NCBI RefSeq assembly: GCF_003448965.1
Contig: NZ_QRGC01000001.1
Location: 62,001-126,000 of the forward strand
Direction of reading: 5' to 3'
Length of the DNA stretch: 64,000 nucleotides
Source of the DNA: Oceanicella sp. SM1341
GTDB taxonomy: Bacteria > Pseudomonadota > Alphaproteobacteria > Rhodobacterales > Rhodobacteraceae
The translations under genes and the position numbers were made by a program. The notes under the pieces are model-generated. The model saw only the letters and a list, made by a program, of their open reading frames with translations. It was not told the origin of the DNA and searched no databases. Shown one piece after another: positions 29,329-38,870 of this stretch (positions are counted from its first letter, which is position 1; the number at the start of each line of letters is the position of its first letter).

Positions 29329-30738
29329 TCAGCAGGAGTAGTACATCTGGTACTCGACCGGGTGCGGGGTGTGCTCGTAGGCGTACACCTCTTCCCACTT
29401 CAGGTCCATGTAGCCGGCGATCTGGTCGGCGGTGAACACGTCGCCCGCGGTGAGGAAGTCCATGTCCGCCTCGAGCGACTGCAGGGCCTCGCGCAGCGAG
29501 CCGCAGACGGTCGGGATCGCGGCCAGCTCCTCGGGGGGCAGGTCGTAGAGATCCTTGTCGGAGCTCTCGCCCGGGTCGATCTTGTTCTTGATGCCGTCGA
29601 GGCCGGCCATCAGCAGCGCGGAGAAGGCGAGGTAGGGGTTCGCGGACGGATCCGGGAAACGGGCCTCGACGCGCTTGGCCTTCGGGGACTCGGCCCAGGG
29701 AATACGGATCGCACCGGAGCGGTTGCGGGCCGAGTAGGCCAGCAGCACCGGGGCCTCGAAGCCCGGGATCAGGCGCTTGTAGGAGTTGGTGCCCGGGTTG
29801 GTGAAGGCGTTGAGCGCCTTCGCGTGCTTCAGGATGCCGCCGATGTACCACAGGGCTTCCTGGGAGAGGTCGGCATACTTGTCGCCCGCGAAGAGCGGCT
29901 TGCCGTCCTTCCAGACCGACATGTTCACGTGCATGCCGGTGCCGTTGTCGCCCTTGATGGGCTTGGGCATGAAGGTGGCGGTCTTGCCGTAGGCGTGGGC
30001 CACGTTGTGGATCACGTACTTGTACTTCTGGATCGCGTCGGCCTGGGCGGTCAGCGTCCCGAAGATGAGGCCGAGCTCATGCTGCGCGGAGGCCACCTCG
30101 TGGTGGTGCTTGTCGACCTTCATGCCGATGCGCTTCATGGTCGAGAGCATCTCGGAGCGGATGTCCTGGGCCGAGTCGGTCGGGTTCACGGGGAAGTAGC
30201 CGCCCTTGATGCCCGGGCGGTGGCCCATGTTGCCCATCTCGTACTCGGTGTCCGAGTTCCAGGCGCCGTCGATGGCGTCGACCTCGTAGCCCACCTTCTG
30301 CATGGTGTTCGAGAAGCGGACGTTGTCGAACAGGAAGAACTCCGCTTCCGGGCCCCAGAAGGACTGGTCGCCGATGCCGGAGGCCTTGAGGTATTCCTCG
30401 GCCTTCACGGCGGTGGAGCGGGGGTCGCGGTCGTAGGCGGCGCCGGTGTCGGGCTCGACCACGTTGCAATGCACGCAGAGGGTCTTCTCGGCGTAGAACG
30501 GGTCCATGTAGGCGGAGGCCGCGTCAGGCATCAGTTTCATGTCGGACTGGTCGATGGACTTCCAGCCGGCGATCGACGAGCCGTCGAACATGAAGCCTTC
30601 CTCCAGGAAGTCCTCGTCCACCTGGTCGGACATCACCGTGACGTGCTGCAGCTTGCCGCGGGGGTCGGTAAAACGGATGTCGACGTATTCGACGTCCTCA
30701 TCCTTGATGGTCTTGAGCACGTTCTTCGTGTCGCTCAT
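29329..30738 (-). CDS. glnA: GlnA, type I glutamine synthetase
   Basis: A 469-residue dodecameric glutamine synthetase that assimilates ammonium. It has the N-terminal [15 protein letters not shown] segment, FDGSSI, the ATP-binding [13 protein letters not shown] motif, and [16 protein letters not shown]. Tyr398 in [10 protein letters not shown] is the adenylylation site used by GlnE for nitrogen control. It lies 47 bp after glnB on the same strand, the usual alphaproteobacterial glnBA operon, and is followed by a strong terminator. Confidence 0.98.
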   Translation of the reverse strand: MSDTKNVLKTIKDEDVEYVDIRFTDPRGKLQHVTVMSDQVDEDFLEEGFMFDGSSIAGWKSIDQSDMKLMPDAASAYMDPFYAEKTLCVHCNVVEPDTGAAYDRDPRSTAVKAEEYLKASGIGDQSFWGPEAEFFLFDNVRFSNTMQKVGYEVDAIDGAWNSDTEYEMGNMGHRPGIKGGYFPVNPTDSAQDIRSEMLSTMKRIGMKVDKHHHEVASAQHELGLIFGTLTAQADAIQKYKYVIHNVAHAYGKTATFMPKPIKGDNGTGMHVNMSVWKDGKPLFAGDKYADLSQEALWYIGGILKHAKALNAFTNPGTNSYKRLIPGFEAPVLLAYSARNRSGAIRIPWAESPKAKRVEARFPDPSANPYLAFSALLMAGLDGIKNKIDPGESSDKDLYDLPPEELAAIPTVCGSLREALQSLEADMDFLTAGDVFTADQIAGYMDLKWEEVYAYEHTPHPVEYQMYYSC

Positions 30739-30785
30739 GTCCTGATTTCCCTTATTTTCATTACGTTCGGGGACTGCGCCGGTCG

Positions 30786-31220
<435 letters not shown>

Positions 31221-31264
31221 TTAAGCCGGGCGGACGCGGAAGGAAACGCATAATTCCGCGGACG

Positions 31265-31281
31265 TGCCGATTTTCTGTGCA
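31265..31281. promoter_or_regulatory. Possible NtrC-type binding site upstream of glnB
   Basis: A 17-base element that on the minus strand reads TGCAC-N8-GGCA. It matches the NtrC pattern TGCACC-N5-GGTGCA at 8 of 12 fixed positions. It lies about 140 bp before glnB and about 50 bp before the divergent NAD(P)HX repair gene. The match is partial and the call is tentative. Confidence 0.3.
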
Positions 31282-31330
31282 GGATGCCCGAGCCTCGGGC
31301 AGAGTGTAAAGGTAACGACAAGGTATCGAT

Positions 31331-32890
31331 ATGGAACTGCTGACCGCGGCCCGCATGCGGGCCGTCGAGGAGGAGGCCATCGGCCGGGGAACCGTGACCG
31401 GCGAGGCGCTGATGGAGCGGGCCGGGGCAGGCGTGGTGGCGGCCATCGCCGCGCGCTGGCCGCAGGGCGATGTGCCGGGGCGCGCGGCGGTGCTCTGCGG
31501 GCCGGGCAACAACGGCGGCGACGGGTTCGTCATCGCGCGGCTACTGGCGGAAAAGGGCTGGAACATCGACCTGTTTCTCCTTGGAGATGAAGGGAAACTT
31601 CCCCCCGATGCAGCGCTCAACTGCGCGCGCTGGCGCGCCATGGGCGGCACGGTGGCCGATCTCGCCATGCTCGATCTCTCCGGCATCGCGGCGGCGGGGC
31701 TGGTGGTCGACGCGGTGTTCGGAACCGGGCTGTCGCGGCCGATCTCGGAACATCTCTCGGGCCTTGCCGAGGGGCTCGCGGCGCTGGGGCGCGGCAAGCA
31801 CGTGGTGGCGGTGGACATGCCGAGCGGGCTCTGCTCGGACAGCGGCCGGGCGCTGGGGCGCGTGCCGTTTCGCGCCGATCTCACGGTGAGCTTCCACCGT
31901 CCGAAACCGGGCCATTATCTCGACCTCGGCCCGCAGCTCTGCGGGGCACTCGAGGTGGTCGATATCGGCCTGCCGCAGCTCCCGGTGGAGGGCGCCGAAC
32001 GGCTGGCGCGGCCCGGCGGCGCGCAGGGCCCGGAGCGGCTGGCGAAGCGGCACGGCGCGCACAAGTACACCCACGGCCACCTGCTGGTGCTGGCCGGCGG
32101 AGCCGGCCGCGGCGGCGCGGCACGGCTCGCGGCCCGGGCGGGGCTGCGCGCGGGGGCCGGGCTGGTCACCCTCGGGGTGCCGCCTTCGGCGCTGCAGGAG
32201 AATGCCATGCGGCTCGATGCCATCATGCTGCGGCGGCTGGCGGACGCGGAGGCACTGGCGGCGCTGCTGGAGGACGCGCGGGTGAACGCGCTCTGCCTCG
32301 GCCCCGGTCTCGGCACCGGCCCCGAACGGGCGGAGGGTACGCGCGCCCTGGTGGAGGCCGCGCTCGGCGCCGGCCGTGCCGCGGTGCTCGACGCCGACGC
32401 CCTCACCGCCTTCGAGGACGCGCCCGAGGTGCTCTTCGCCGCCATCGCCGCGGGGCAGGGCGAGACGGTGCTCACGCCCCATCCCGGCGAGTTCGCGCGC
32501 CTCTTCCCCGACATCGCGGCGCGGTTGAAGGGGGCGGCGGAGCGCGGCCCCGCCTTCTCGCGCATCGACGCGGTGCGGGAGGCCGCGGCGCGGGCCGGGG
32601 CGGTGGTGCTGCTGAAGGGGCCGGACACGGTGATCGGCGCGCCCGATGGGGCCGTTGTGGTGAACGACGCGGTTTATGCGCGCGCCGCACCCTGGCTCGC
32701 CACCGCCGGGGCGGGCGACGTGCTGGCCGGGCTCATCGCCGGGCTCATGGCGCGCGGGCTGCCCGCACCGGCGGCGGCCGAGAGCGGTGCCTGGCTGCAC
32801 GCGGAGGCCGCGCGCGGCTTCGGGCCCGGGCTGATCGCGGAGGACCTGCCGGAGCGGCTGCCCGCCGTTCTGGCCGCGCTGGGGCTCTGA
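31331..32890 (+). CDS. nnr: Bifunctional NAD(P)H-hydrate epimerase / ADP-dependent dehydratase
   Basis: A 519-residue fusion that repairs hydrated NADH and NADPH. The N-terminal YjeF_N epimerase domain (about 1-215) shows the CGPGNNGGDGFVIARLL motif and VDMPSGL. The C-terminal ribokinase-like dehydratase domain (about 235-519) shows GHLLVLAGGAGRGGAARLAARAGLRAGAGLVTL, LTPHPGEFARLF, LLKGPDTVI, and the catalytic ATAGAGDVLAGLIAGLMA segment. The arrangement is that of the bacterial fused enzyme. Divergent from glnB, with about 206 bp between starts. Confidence 0.95.
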   Translation: MELLTAARMRAVEEEAIGRGTVTGEALMERAGAGVVAAIAARWPQGDVPGRAAVLCGPGNNGGDGFVIARLLAEKGWNIDLFLLGDEGKLPPDAALNCARWRAMGGTVADLAMLDLSGIAAAGLVVDAVFGTGLSRPISEHLSGLAEGLAALGRGKHVVAVDMPSGLCSDSGRALGRVPFRADLTVSFHRPKPGHYLDLGPQLCGALEVVDIGLPQLPVEGAERLARPGGAQGPERLAKRHGAHKYTHGHLLVLAGGAGRGGAARLAARAGLRAGAGLVTLGVPPSALQENAMRLDAIMLRRLADAEALAALLEDARVNALCLGPGLGTGPERAEGTRALVEAALGAGRAAVLDADALTAFEDAPEVLFAAIAAGQGETVLTPHPGEFARLFPDIAARLKGAAERGPAFSRIDAVREAAARAGAVVLLKGPDTVIGAPDGAVVVNDAVYARAAPWLATAGAGDVLAGLIAGLMARGLPAPAAAESGAWLHAEAARGFGPGLIAEDLPERLPAVLAALGL

Positions 32891-32971
32891 GGCGGGCCTC
32901 GGGCGGGGCTGCGCGCGTCATTTTCCGCTTACTCTCGCGCGAAAGCTCTGTTAGAAGGCGCGCGGAATTCA

Positions 32972-32991
32972 CCGGCAGGTTCGCCTGCCGG
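32972..32991 (+). other. Perfect UUCG-tetraloop hairpin directly before tRNA-Leu
   Basis: CCGGCAGG and CCTGCCGG form a perfect 8-bp stem around TTCG, ending 7 bp before the first base of the tRNA. There is no T-run after it. It could end the upstream nnr transcript or act in 5' processing of the tRNA precursor; position alone does not decide. The rest of the 108-bp gap before the tRNA holds a moderately AT-rich stretch near 32930-32955 that may be the promoter. Confidence 0.6.
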
Positions 32992-32998
32992 CAGGGCT

Positions 32999-33083
32999 GC
33001 GGGCGTGGTGGAACTGGTAGACACGCGAGATTTAGGTTCTCGTGCCGCAAGGCGTGGGGGTTCAAGTCCCTTCGCCCGCACCA
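32999..33083 (+). tRNA. tRNA-Leu (anticodon UAG)
   Basis: An 85-base class II tRNA. The acceptor stem GCGGGCG pairs with CGCCCGC, and CCA is encoded. The anticodon stem CGAGA/TCTCG encloses TTTAGGT, giving anticodon TAG, which reads CUN leucine codons. A long variable arm (TGCCGCAAGGCGT) and the TTCAAGTCC T-loop confirm a leucine tRNA. It precedes tig, a common alphaproteobacterial neighbour. Confidence 0.96.
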
Positions 33084-33212
33084 GCTCCCGGGCCCCGATG
33101 CACTGATGTGAGGCCGGTCCTCCGGGATCGGACGGACGCAATCGCCGGCCCCGCGCCGGACCAGAGGCAAACCGGCCCCCGGTCGGACGAGACGAAGAAA
33201 AAGGGAACACTT

Positions 33213-34544
33213 ATGCAGGTCACCGAGACGCTGAACGAAGGTCTGAAGCGCGGCTATTCCATGACCCTGACGGCCGACGCGCTGGAGGCCAAGGTGAACG
33301 AGAAGCTCGACGCGGTGCGCGCCGACTTCCAGATGAAGGGCTTCCGCAAGGGCAAGGCCCCCGCCGCGCTGATGAAGAAGATGTTCGGCAAGTCCGTCAT
33401 CGGCGAGGCCATGCAGGAAGTCGTCGACGAGGCGATGAAGTCGCATTTCGAGGCGTCCGGTGATCGCCCGGCCCAGCAGCCGGACGTGAAGGTCACCAAC
33501 CAGGAGTGGAAGGAAGGCGAGGACCTCACCGTCGAGATGTCCTACGAGAAGCTCCCCGAGATCGAGCAGCCCGATTTCTCCACCCTCAAGCTCGAGCGGC
33601 TGGTGGTCGAGGTCGAGGACGGCGCGATCAACGAGGCGCTGGAAAACCTCGCCAACTCCGCGCAGAACTTCGCCGCCCGCGAGGAGGGTGCCGCGGCCGA
33701 GGACGGTGACCAGGTGGTGATCGACTTCGCCGGCTCCATCGACGGCGAGCTGTTCGAGGGCGGTTCCGCCGAGGACTACCCGCTGGTGCTGGGCTCCAAC
33801 TCCTTCATCCCCGGCTTCGAGGAGCAGCTCGTCGGTGCCAAGGCCGGCGACGAGGTCGAGGTGAAGGTGTCCTTCCCCGAGGAATACGGCGCGCCGAACC
33901 TCGCCGGTAAGGAAGCCTCCTTCGCCTGCAAGGTGAAGGAAGTGAAGGCCCCCGAGGCCGCGGCGATCGACGACGAGCTGGCCAAGAAGTTCGGCGCCGA
34001 GTCGCTCGACGACCTCAAGGCCCAGATCACCGAGCGCCTGGGCGCCGAGTACAAGGGCGCCGCGCGCTCCGTGCTCAAGCGCCAGCTGATGGACTCGCTC
34101 GACGATCTCGTGTCCTTCGAGCTGCCGACCGCCCTGGTCGATGCCGAGGCCCAGCAGGTCGCGCACCAGCTGTGGCACGAGGAGCACCCGGAAGTGCAGG
34201 GCCATGACCATGGCGCGGTCGAGGTGACCGACGAGCACAAGAAGCTCGCCGAGCGCCGCGTGCGCCTCGGGCTGCTGCTGGCCGACACCGGCGCCAAGGC
34301 CGGCGTGCAGGTCTCCGAGAACGAGCTGAACCAGGCGGTGATGCGCCAGGCGATGCAGTACCGCGGCCAGGAGAAGCAGTTCTTCGACTTCGTGAAGAAC
34401 AACCCCCAGGCCCTGCAGTCCATCCAGGCGCCGATCTACGAGGACAAGGTCGTCGACTACATCGTCGAGCTGGCCGAGGTCTCCGACAAGACGGTCACCA
34501 AGGAAGAGCTGCAGAAGACCATCGAGTCGCTCGACGAGGAGTGA
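33213..34544 (+). CDS. tig: Tig, trigger factor
   Basis: A 443-residue ribosome-associated chaperone and peptidyl-prolyl isomerase that meets nascent chains at the exit tunnel. The N-terminal ribosome-binding domain contains [17 protein letters not shown] (signature GFRxGxxP). An FKBP-like domain is in the middle ([21 protein letters not shown]...[17 protein letters not shown]), followed by the helical substrate cradle. The ATG giving [10 protein letters not shown] starts the homology. Downstream is a terminator with a T-rich tail; clpP and clpX follow within 1.5 kb, the classic tig-clpPX neighbourhood. Confidence 0.97.
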   Translation: MQVTETLNEGLKRGYSMTLTADALEAKVNEKLDAVRADFQMKGFRKGKAPAALMKKMFGKSVIGEAMQEVVDEAMKSHFEASGDRPAQQPDVKVTNQEWKEGEDLTVEMSYEKLPEIEQPDFSTLKLERLVVEVEDGAINEALENLANSAQNFAAREEGAAAEDGDQVVIDFAGSIDGELFEGGSAEDYPLVLGSNSFIPGFEEQLVGAKAGDEVEVKVSFPEEYGAPNLAGKEASFACKVKEVKAPEAAAIDDELAKKFGAESLDDLKAQITERLGAEYKGAARSVLKRQLMDSLDDLVSFELPTALVDAEAQQVAHQLWHEEHPEVQGHDHGAVEVTDEHKKLAERRVRLGLLLADTGAKAGVQVSENELNQAVMRQAMQYRGQEKQFFDFVKNNPQALQSIQAPIYEDKVVDYIVELAEVSDKTVTKEELQKTIESLDEE

Positions 34545-34583
34545 TCCCGTCGCCGGCGCCTCCGGGCGCCGGGCCATGAGTTC

Positions 34584-34621
34584 GGAGCCCCGTGCCGGCC
34601 GGCGCGGGGCTCCTTTCGTTT
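34584..34621 (+). terminator. Rho-independent terminator of tig
   Basis: GGAGCCCCG and CGGGGCTCC form a 9-bp stem, extendable by further G-C pairs into the loop, followed by TTTCGTTT. It begins 39 bp after the tig stop and lies in the gap to the convergent CopD/HemJ-like gene. Confidence 0.85.
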
Positions 34622-34625
34622 CGCC

Positions 34626-35030
34626 TCAGAACGGCTTGACCTCGACCAGGATCGCCACGATGGCGACGAGGCCGACGATGATCCGGCCGCCATGGCGCTG
34701 GATGGCGGAGAGCGGGCGGCCCTCGCCTCCGGCCGCGCGCCGCATGCCGGCCGAGAGCATGCCGTGCACGGCGGAGAGGATGACGACCAGCAGCAGCTTG
34801 CCGTGCAGCCAGCCGGCGACGAACCATCCGCCGTCCCAGGCCATCCACAGCCCCAGCACCCAGGCCGCGGCCATGGCGGGGTTGAAGGCCGCGCGGTCCC
34901 AGCGATGCACCCTCTGCGCGGCCTCGCGGGCCCGGCCCGCCACCGGCATGACGACGGCGAGGGTGAGCATGCCGCCCACCCAGAGCAGGACGGAGAAGAT
35001 ATGGGCTGCCTTGGCGATATCGTAGAGCAT
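34626..35030 (-). CDS. CopD/HemJ-like four-helix membrane protein
   Basis: A 134-residue integral membrane protein with four hydrophobic helices. Conserved-looking features are the N-terminal AAHIFSVLLWVGGML (His in helix 1), NPAMAAAWVLGLWMAW, and GWLHGKLLLVVILSAVHGMLS. These match both the CopD family and HemJ-type protoporphyrinogen oxidases, whose essential His and Lys lie in these helices. The sequence does not decide between copper-related and haem-related roles. It is convergent with tig and divergent from clpP. Confidence 0.7.
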   Translation of the reverse strand: MLYDIAKAAHIFSVLLWVGGMLTLAVVMPVAGRAREAAQRVHRWDRAAFNPAMAAAWVLGLWMAWDGGWFVAGWLHGKLLLVVILSAVHGMLSAGMRRAAGGEGRPLSAIQRHGGRIIVGLVAIVAILVEVKPF

Positions 35031-35195
35031 TCGGGGGCCTTTCCGCGGCGGGGCCGCACGGGCCCGGGGCGGGCAGGGCGACCGGTTGTGGTGTGCCGCT
35101 TATGACACGCGGGGGCTGCGGGCGTCCATTGCGGCCGGCGGACGCGGCGACAGCGGCACCGCTCGCCCCTTGAACCCCCCCGAGTCAGCCACTAA

Positions 35196-35216
35196 ACCTT
35201 GTGGTAACCCCAAGGT
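35196..35216. promoter_or_regulatory. Inverted repeat upstream of clpP
   Basis: Two 9-base arms, ACCTTGTGG and CCCCAAGGT, symmetric at 8 of 9 positions around a 3-base centre. The element ends 42 bp before the clpP start codon and is a candidate operator. The regulator is unknown. The remaining 160 bp of the gap to the CopD/HemJ-like gene shows nothing else clear. Confidence 0.45.
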
Positions 35217-35258
35217 GGTCCAAAGGACTTCCGGCACAGTCAGAAGGCAGGCGGCACG

Positions 35259-35888
35259 ATGAAAGATCCCTACGACGTTTACATGAATACCCTCGTGCCG
35301 ATGGTCGTCGAGCAGACGTCGCGCGGCGAGCGGGCCTACGACATCTACTCGCGCCTGCTCAAGGAGCGCATCATCTTCCTCTCCGGCCCGGTGCATGACG
35401 GGATGGCGACCCTGATGGTCGCGCAGCTGCTGTTCCTCGAAGCGGAGAACCCGAAGAAAGAGATCGCGATGTACATCAACTCCCCCGGCGGGGTGGTGAC
35501 GTCGGGTCTCTCGATCTACGACACGATGCAGTACATCCGCCCGGCGGTCTCGACGCTCTGCATCGGCCAGGCGGCCTCGATGGGCTCGCTGCTGCTCGCC
35601 GCCGGCGAGAAGGACATGCGCTTCTCGCTGCCCAACAGCCGCATCATGGTCCACCAGCCCTCGGGCGGGTTCCAGGGCCAGGCCTCGGACATCGCCCTGC
35701 ACGCGAAGGAAATTCTCGAGCTGAAGGACCGGCTGAACCGCATCTACGTCGAGCACTGCGGCCAGGACCTGCAGACGGTTGAAAACGCCCTCGACCGCGA
35801 CAATTTCATGACCGCCCAGCAGGCCAAGGAATGGGGTCTGGTCGACAAGATCGTTGAGAAACGCGATTTCTCGAGTGAGGAAAGCTGA
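35259..35888 (+). CDS. clpP: ClpP, ATP-dependent Clp protease proteolytic subunit
   Basis: A 209-residue serine protease that forms the double-heptamer chamber fed by ClpX or ClpA. The triad is Ser107 (IGQAASMGS), His132 (MVHQP) and Asp181 (DRDNFM). The N-terminal processing region and INSPGG substrate strand are present. clpX follows after 160 bp on the same strand. A short palindrome upstream may be involved in control. Confidence 0.98.
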   Translation: MKDPYDVYMNTLVPMVVEQTSRGERAYDIYSRLLKERIIFLSGPVHDGMATLMVAQLLFLEAENPKKEIAMYINSPGGVVTSGLSIYDTMQYIRPAVSTLCIGQAASMGSLLLAAGEKDMRFSLPNSRIMVHQPSGGFQGQASDIALHAKEILELKDRLNRIYVEHCGQDLQTVENALDRDNFMTAQQAKEWGLVDKIVEKRDFSSEES

Positions 35889-36048
35889 CACACAGAGGTC
35901 ATTTTTTGGCGAGGAATCGCTCAATTCCGGGCTTTGAGCTTGTCAGGGCAACCATGACCGTGCTCCAATCGGGGGCGCGGTCTGAAGAGCGCAGGGCCAT
36001 CGGCTCTGCCAAACAGGGAAGGGCCCCAGGCCTTTCCGGGAGTGTTGA

Positions 36049-37317
36049 ATGAGCAAGTCGGGCACAACCGATTCCAAGAACACACTGTACTGCTCTTTCT
36101 GTGGAAAGTCGCAGCACGAGGTGCGGAAGCTGATTGCGGGTCCGACCGTTTTCATCTGCGATGAATGCGTCGAGCTCTGCATGGACATCATCCGCGAGGA
36201 GAGCAAGAGCACCCTGGTCAAGTCGACCGAGGGCGTGCCCACCCCCCGCGACATCTGCAACGTGCTCGATGACTATGTCATCGGCCAGGACACGGCCAAG
36301 CGGGTTCTCTCCGTCGCCGTGCACAACCACTACAAGCGCCTCAACCACGCGGCCAAGAACGCGGATGTGGAACTCGCGAAGTCCAACATCCTGCTCATCG
36401 GCCCCACCGGCTGCGGCAAGACGCTGCTGGCGCAGACGCTGGCGCGCATCATCGACGTGCCCTTCACCATGGCCGATGCCACCACGCTGACCGAGGCCGG
36501 CTACGTGGGCGAGGATGTCGAGAACATCATCCTCAAGCTCCTGCAGTCCGCCGAGTACAACGTGGAGCGGGCACAGCGCGGCATCGTCTACATCGACGAG
36601 GTCGACAAGATCTCGCGCAAGTCCGACAACCCGTCGATCACCCGTGACGTGTCGGGCGAGGGCGTGCAGCAGGCGCTGCTGAAGATCATGGAAGGCACCG
36701 TGGCCTCCGTGCCGCCGCAGGGCGGGCGCAAGCATCCGCAGCAGGAATTCCTGCAGGTGGACACCACGAACATCCTGTTCATCTGCGGCGGCGCCTTCGC
36801 CGGGCTGGACCGGATCATCTCCCAGCGCAACAAGGGCACCGCGATGGGCTTCGGCGCCGACGTGAAGTCGAACGAGGACCGCCGGGTGGGCGAGCTCTTC
36901 GCCGAGCTCGAGCCCGAGGACCTGCTGAAGTTCGGCCTGATCCCCGAGTTCGTCGGCCGCCTGCCGGTGATCGCGACCCTCACGGACCTCGACGAGGATG
37001 CGCTCATCACCATCCTCACCGAGCCGAAGAACGCGCTCATCAAGCAGTACCAGCGGCTGTTCGAGATGGAGGACACCAAGCTCACCTTCACCACCGAGGC
37101 GCTGCGGGCCATCGCCCGCCGGGCCATCGAGCGCAAGACCGGTGCGCGTGGCCTGCGCTCCATCCTCGAGGACGTGCTGCTCGACTCGATGTTCGAGCTG
37201 CCGGGCCGCGAGGGGCTGGAAGAGGTTGTGGTGAACGAAGAGGCGATCCGCGGAGAAGCCAAGCCCATGCTCGTCTACTCCGAGCAGAGCAGCGGAAAAC
37301 CGGCGTCAGCCTCCTGA
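36049..37317 (+). CDS. clpX: ClpX, ATP-dependent unfoldase subunit
   Basis: A 422-residue AAA+ unfoldase that delivers substrates to ClpP. The N-terminal zinc-binding domain has the four-Cys pattern YCSFCGKSQ...[10 protein letters not shown] (residues 13-45). The AAA+ core has Walker A GPTGCGKT near residue 121, IYIDEVDKI Walker B, the GYVGEDVE pore loop, and [19 protein letters not shown] sensor and IGF-loop regions. The stop codon falls in the loop of a strong hairpin, noted separately. Confidence 0.98.
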   Translation: MSKSGTTDSKNTLYCSFCGKSQHEVRKLIAGPTVFICDECVELCMDIIREESKSTLVKSTEGVPTPRDICNVLDDYVIGQDTAKRVLSVAVHNHYKRLNHAAKNADVELAKSNILLIGPTGCGKTLLAQTLARIIDVPFTMADATTLTEAGYVGEDVENIILKLLQSAEYNVERAQRGIVYIDEVDKISRKSDNPSITRDVSGEGVQQALLKIMEGTVASVPPQGGRKHPQQEFLQVDTTNILFICGGAFAGLDRIISQRNKGTAMGFGADVKSNEDRRVGELFAELEPEDLLKFGLIPEFVGRLPVIATLTDLDEDALITILTEPKNALIKQYQRLFEMEDTKLTFTTEALRAIARRAIERKTGARGLRSILEDVLLDSMFELPGREGLEEVVVNEEAIRGEAKPMLVYSEQSSGKPASAS

Positions 37318-37329
37318 TGGAGGCTGGCG
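37304..37329 (+). terminator. Hairpin enclosing the clpX stop codon
   Basis: An 11-bp stem with one mismatch has the TGAT loop that contains the clpX TGA. The following tail is only TTCGG, so this is a weak terminator at best; it could be an attenuator or 3'-end stabiliser between clpX and the NDUFA12 gene 67 bp downstream. Confidence 0.5.
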
Positions 37330-37384
37330 TTCGGCCGCCGCAGGGGGCATAACCCCCCGCATAACCACCGTACGGAGCGTCGAG

Positions 37385-37762
37385 ATGAGCTTGCTTGCGC
37401 AGATTTTCACCTGGTGGAACGGCCAGACCGTCGGAACCCGCCTCTCCACCTGGAGATCGGGGGAGAAGGTAGGGACCGACGACCAGGGCAACACCTTCTA
37501 CCAGAGCGGTGGCGGCAAGCGTCGCTGGGTCATCTACAACGGCCCCGTGGAAGCCTCGCGCATCTCGCCGGACTGGCATGGCTGGCTGCATTTCACCTAT
37601 GACGAGGCGCCGACCGAGGCGCCTCTGAAGCACCGGGCCTGGGAGAAGCCGCATCTGCCGAACCTCACCGGCACCGATGCGGCCTACCACCCGCCCGGCA
37701 GCATCCTGACGCCGAGCCCGGCCCGCCGGCCGGAGTACGAAGCCTGGGCGCCGGAGGGCTGA
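37385..37762 (+). CDS. NDUFA12-type NADH:ubiquinone oxidoreductase subunit
   Basis: A 125-residue homologue of the mitochondrial complex I accessory subunit B17.2, found in alphaproteobacteria. The N-terminal [23 protein letters not shown], the GNTFYQ strand and [25 protein letters not shown] are typical, with the Pro-rich tail [10 protein letters not shown]...AYHPPGS. It lies apart from the nuo operon, as usual for this subunit, and 1 bp before the mlaD-like gene. Confidence 0.92.
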   Translation: MSLLAQIFTWWNGQTVGTRLSTWRSGEKVGTDDQGNTFYQSGGGKRRWVIYNGPVEASRISPDWHGWLHFTYDEAPTEAPLKHRAWEKPHLPNLTGTDAAYHPPGSILTPSPARRPEYEAWAPEG

Positions 37763-37763
37763 C

Positions 37764-38225
37764 ATGGCCAGTTCCGCAGCGGAAACGCTGATCGGCGCGG
37801 TTGTGCTGGTCGCGGCCGGAGGCTTCCTTGCCTTCGCGTCGCAGAATGCCGATTTCGGCCGTGGCGGCGGCTACGAGGTCGTGGCGAAGTTCCGCAAGGC
37901 CGGGGGGCTGAATGTCGGCTCGGATGTGCGGATCTCCGGCGTGAAGGTCGGCTCGGTGACCGGCATCACCCTCGACCCCACCACCTACCAGGCGGTCACG
38001 CACATGTCGGTGCGCGAGGGTGTGGAGCTGCCGGAGGATTCCGACGCCAAGATCGATTCCGAGGGCCTTCTGGGCGGCAACTATGTTGCCATCACCCCCG
38101 GCGCCTCGGAATTCATGCTCAACCCCGGTGACGAGATCACGATGACCCAGGGCTCGGTCTCGCTCATCGACCTGCTGCTGACCTTCGCCGGCGGCAGCGG
38201 CGGCAGTGGCGCAAGCCAAAACTGA
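37764..38225 (+). CDS. mlaD: MlaD-like MCE-domain protein
   Basis: A 153-residue protein with an N-terminal membrane anchor (about 5-25) and one MCE domain (about 38-115: VVAKFRKAGGLNVGSDVRISGVKVGSVTGI). It matches MlaD, the periplasmic hexamer of the phospholipid transporter that keeps the outer membrane asymmetric. The other mla genes are not adjacent, which is usual in Rhodobacterales where mlaD lies beside the NDUFA12 gene. One base separates it from that gene, so they are probably co-transcribed. Confidence 0.88.
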   Translation: MASSAAETLIGAVVLVAAGGFLAFASQNADFGRGGGYEVVAKFRKAGGLNVGSDVRISGVKVGSVTGITLDPTTYQAVTHMSVREGVELPEDSDAKIDSEGLLGGNYVAITPGASEFMLNPGDEITMTQGSVSLIDLLLTFAGGSGGSGASQN

Positions 38226-38282
38226 CCAGGCCGTGGGCCGGGCGAAGATCCCGGCCGCGGCCCCGTTTCTGGAAGACGAGCA

Positions 38283-38870
38283 GTGACACAGACCCTTCCC
38301 CGCCTCGCGCGCGCCTCCCAGCTGGCGCTGGCCGCCTGCATGGTGCTGTCTGCCGCCCTCGGCCCGGCCGTGACTCCGGCAGGGGCGCAGACCATCCAGA
38401 TCACCCCGCTCGACGACCTGCCCGGCGAGGGCGAGACGCCGGGGGCGGATACCGGCACGCCGGCCGAGGGCGCCACCGAGGAGCGCGCGCCCACGCGCGA
38501 GCTCACCAACGAGATCCCCTCCGTGCGGCCGCCGGTGACCTCGGTTGCCGCCGATATCGCGGTCTTGCGCGGGCTCGACAAGATGACCGGCGCGATCACC
38601 ACCTTCGAGATGAAGGTGGGCGAGGAGCGCGAGTACGAGCGCCTCGACCTCACGCTCGAGGCCTGCCGGCGCCCCGCCGAGGGCGATGGCGAGGACGCCT
38701 ACGCCTGGCTGCAGATCCGCGACCTGCGCCAGGAAGAGCCGGATTTCCACGGCTGGATGTTCGCCTCGAGCCCGGCGCTCTCGGCGCTGGACCACCCGCG
38801 CTACGATGTCTGGGTGCTGAGCTGCAGGATGGCCTCGGAGGAGGCGTCGACGGGCAGTTCCCAGAACTGA
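38283..38870 (+). CDS. DUF2155 exported protein
   Basis: A 195-residue protein of the alphaproteobacterial DUF2155 family, function unknown. It has a signal peptide (cleavage likely near AGA-QT, residue 35), a variable acidic/Pro linker, and the family core AVLRGLDKMTGAITTFEMKVGE...LDLTLEACRRP...AWLQIRDLRQEEPDFHGWMFASSPALSALDHPRYDVWVLSC. Start is GTG with GGAAG upstream. It follows mlaD by 57 bp. The last 70 bp overlap the convergent aat gene. Confidence 0.88.
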   Translation: MTQTLPRLARASQLALAACMVLSAALGPAVTPAGAQTIQITPLDDLPGEGETPGADTGTPAEGATEERAPTRELTNEIPSVRPPVTSVAADIAVLRGLDKMTGAITTFEMKVGEEREYERLDLTLEACRRPAEGDGEDAYAWLQIRDLRQEEPDFHGWMFASSPALSALDHPRYDVWVLSCRMASEEASTGSSQN

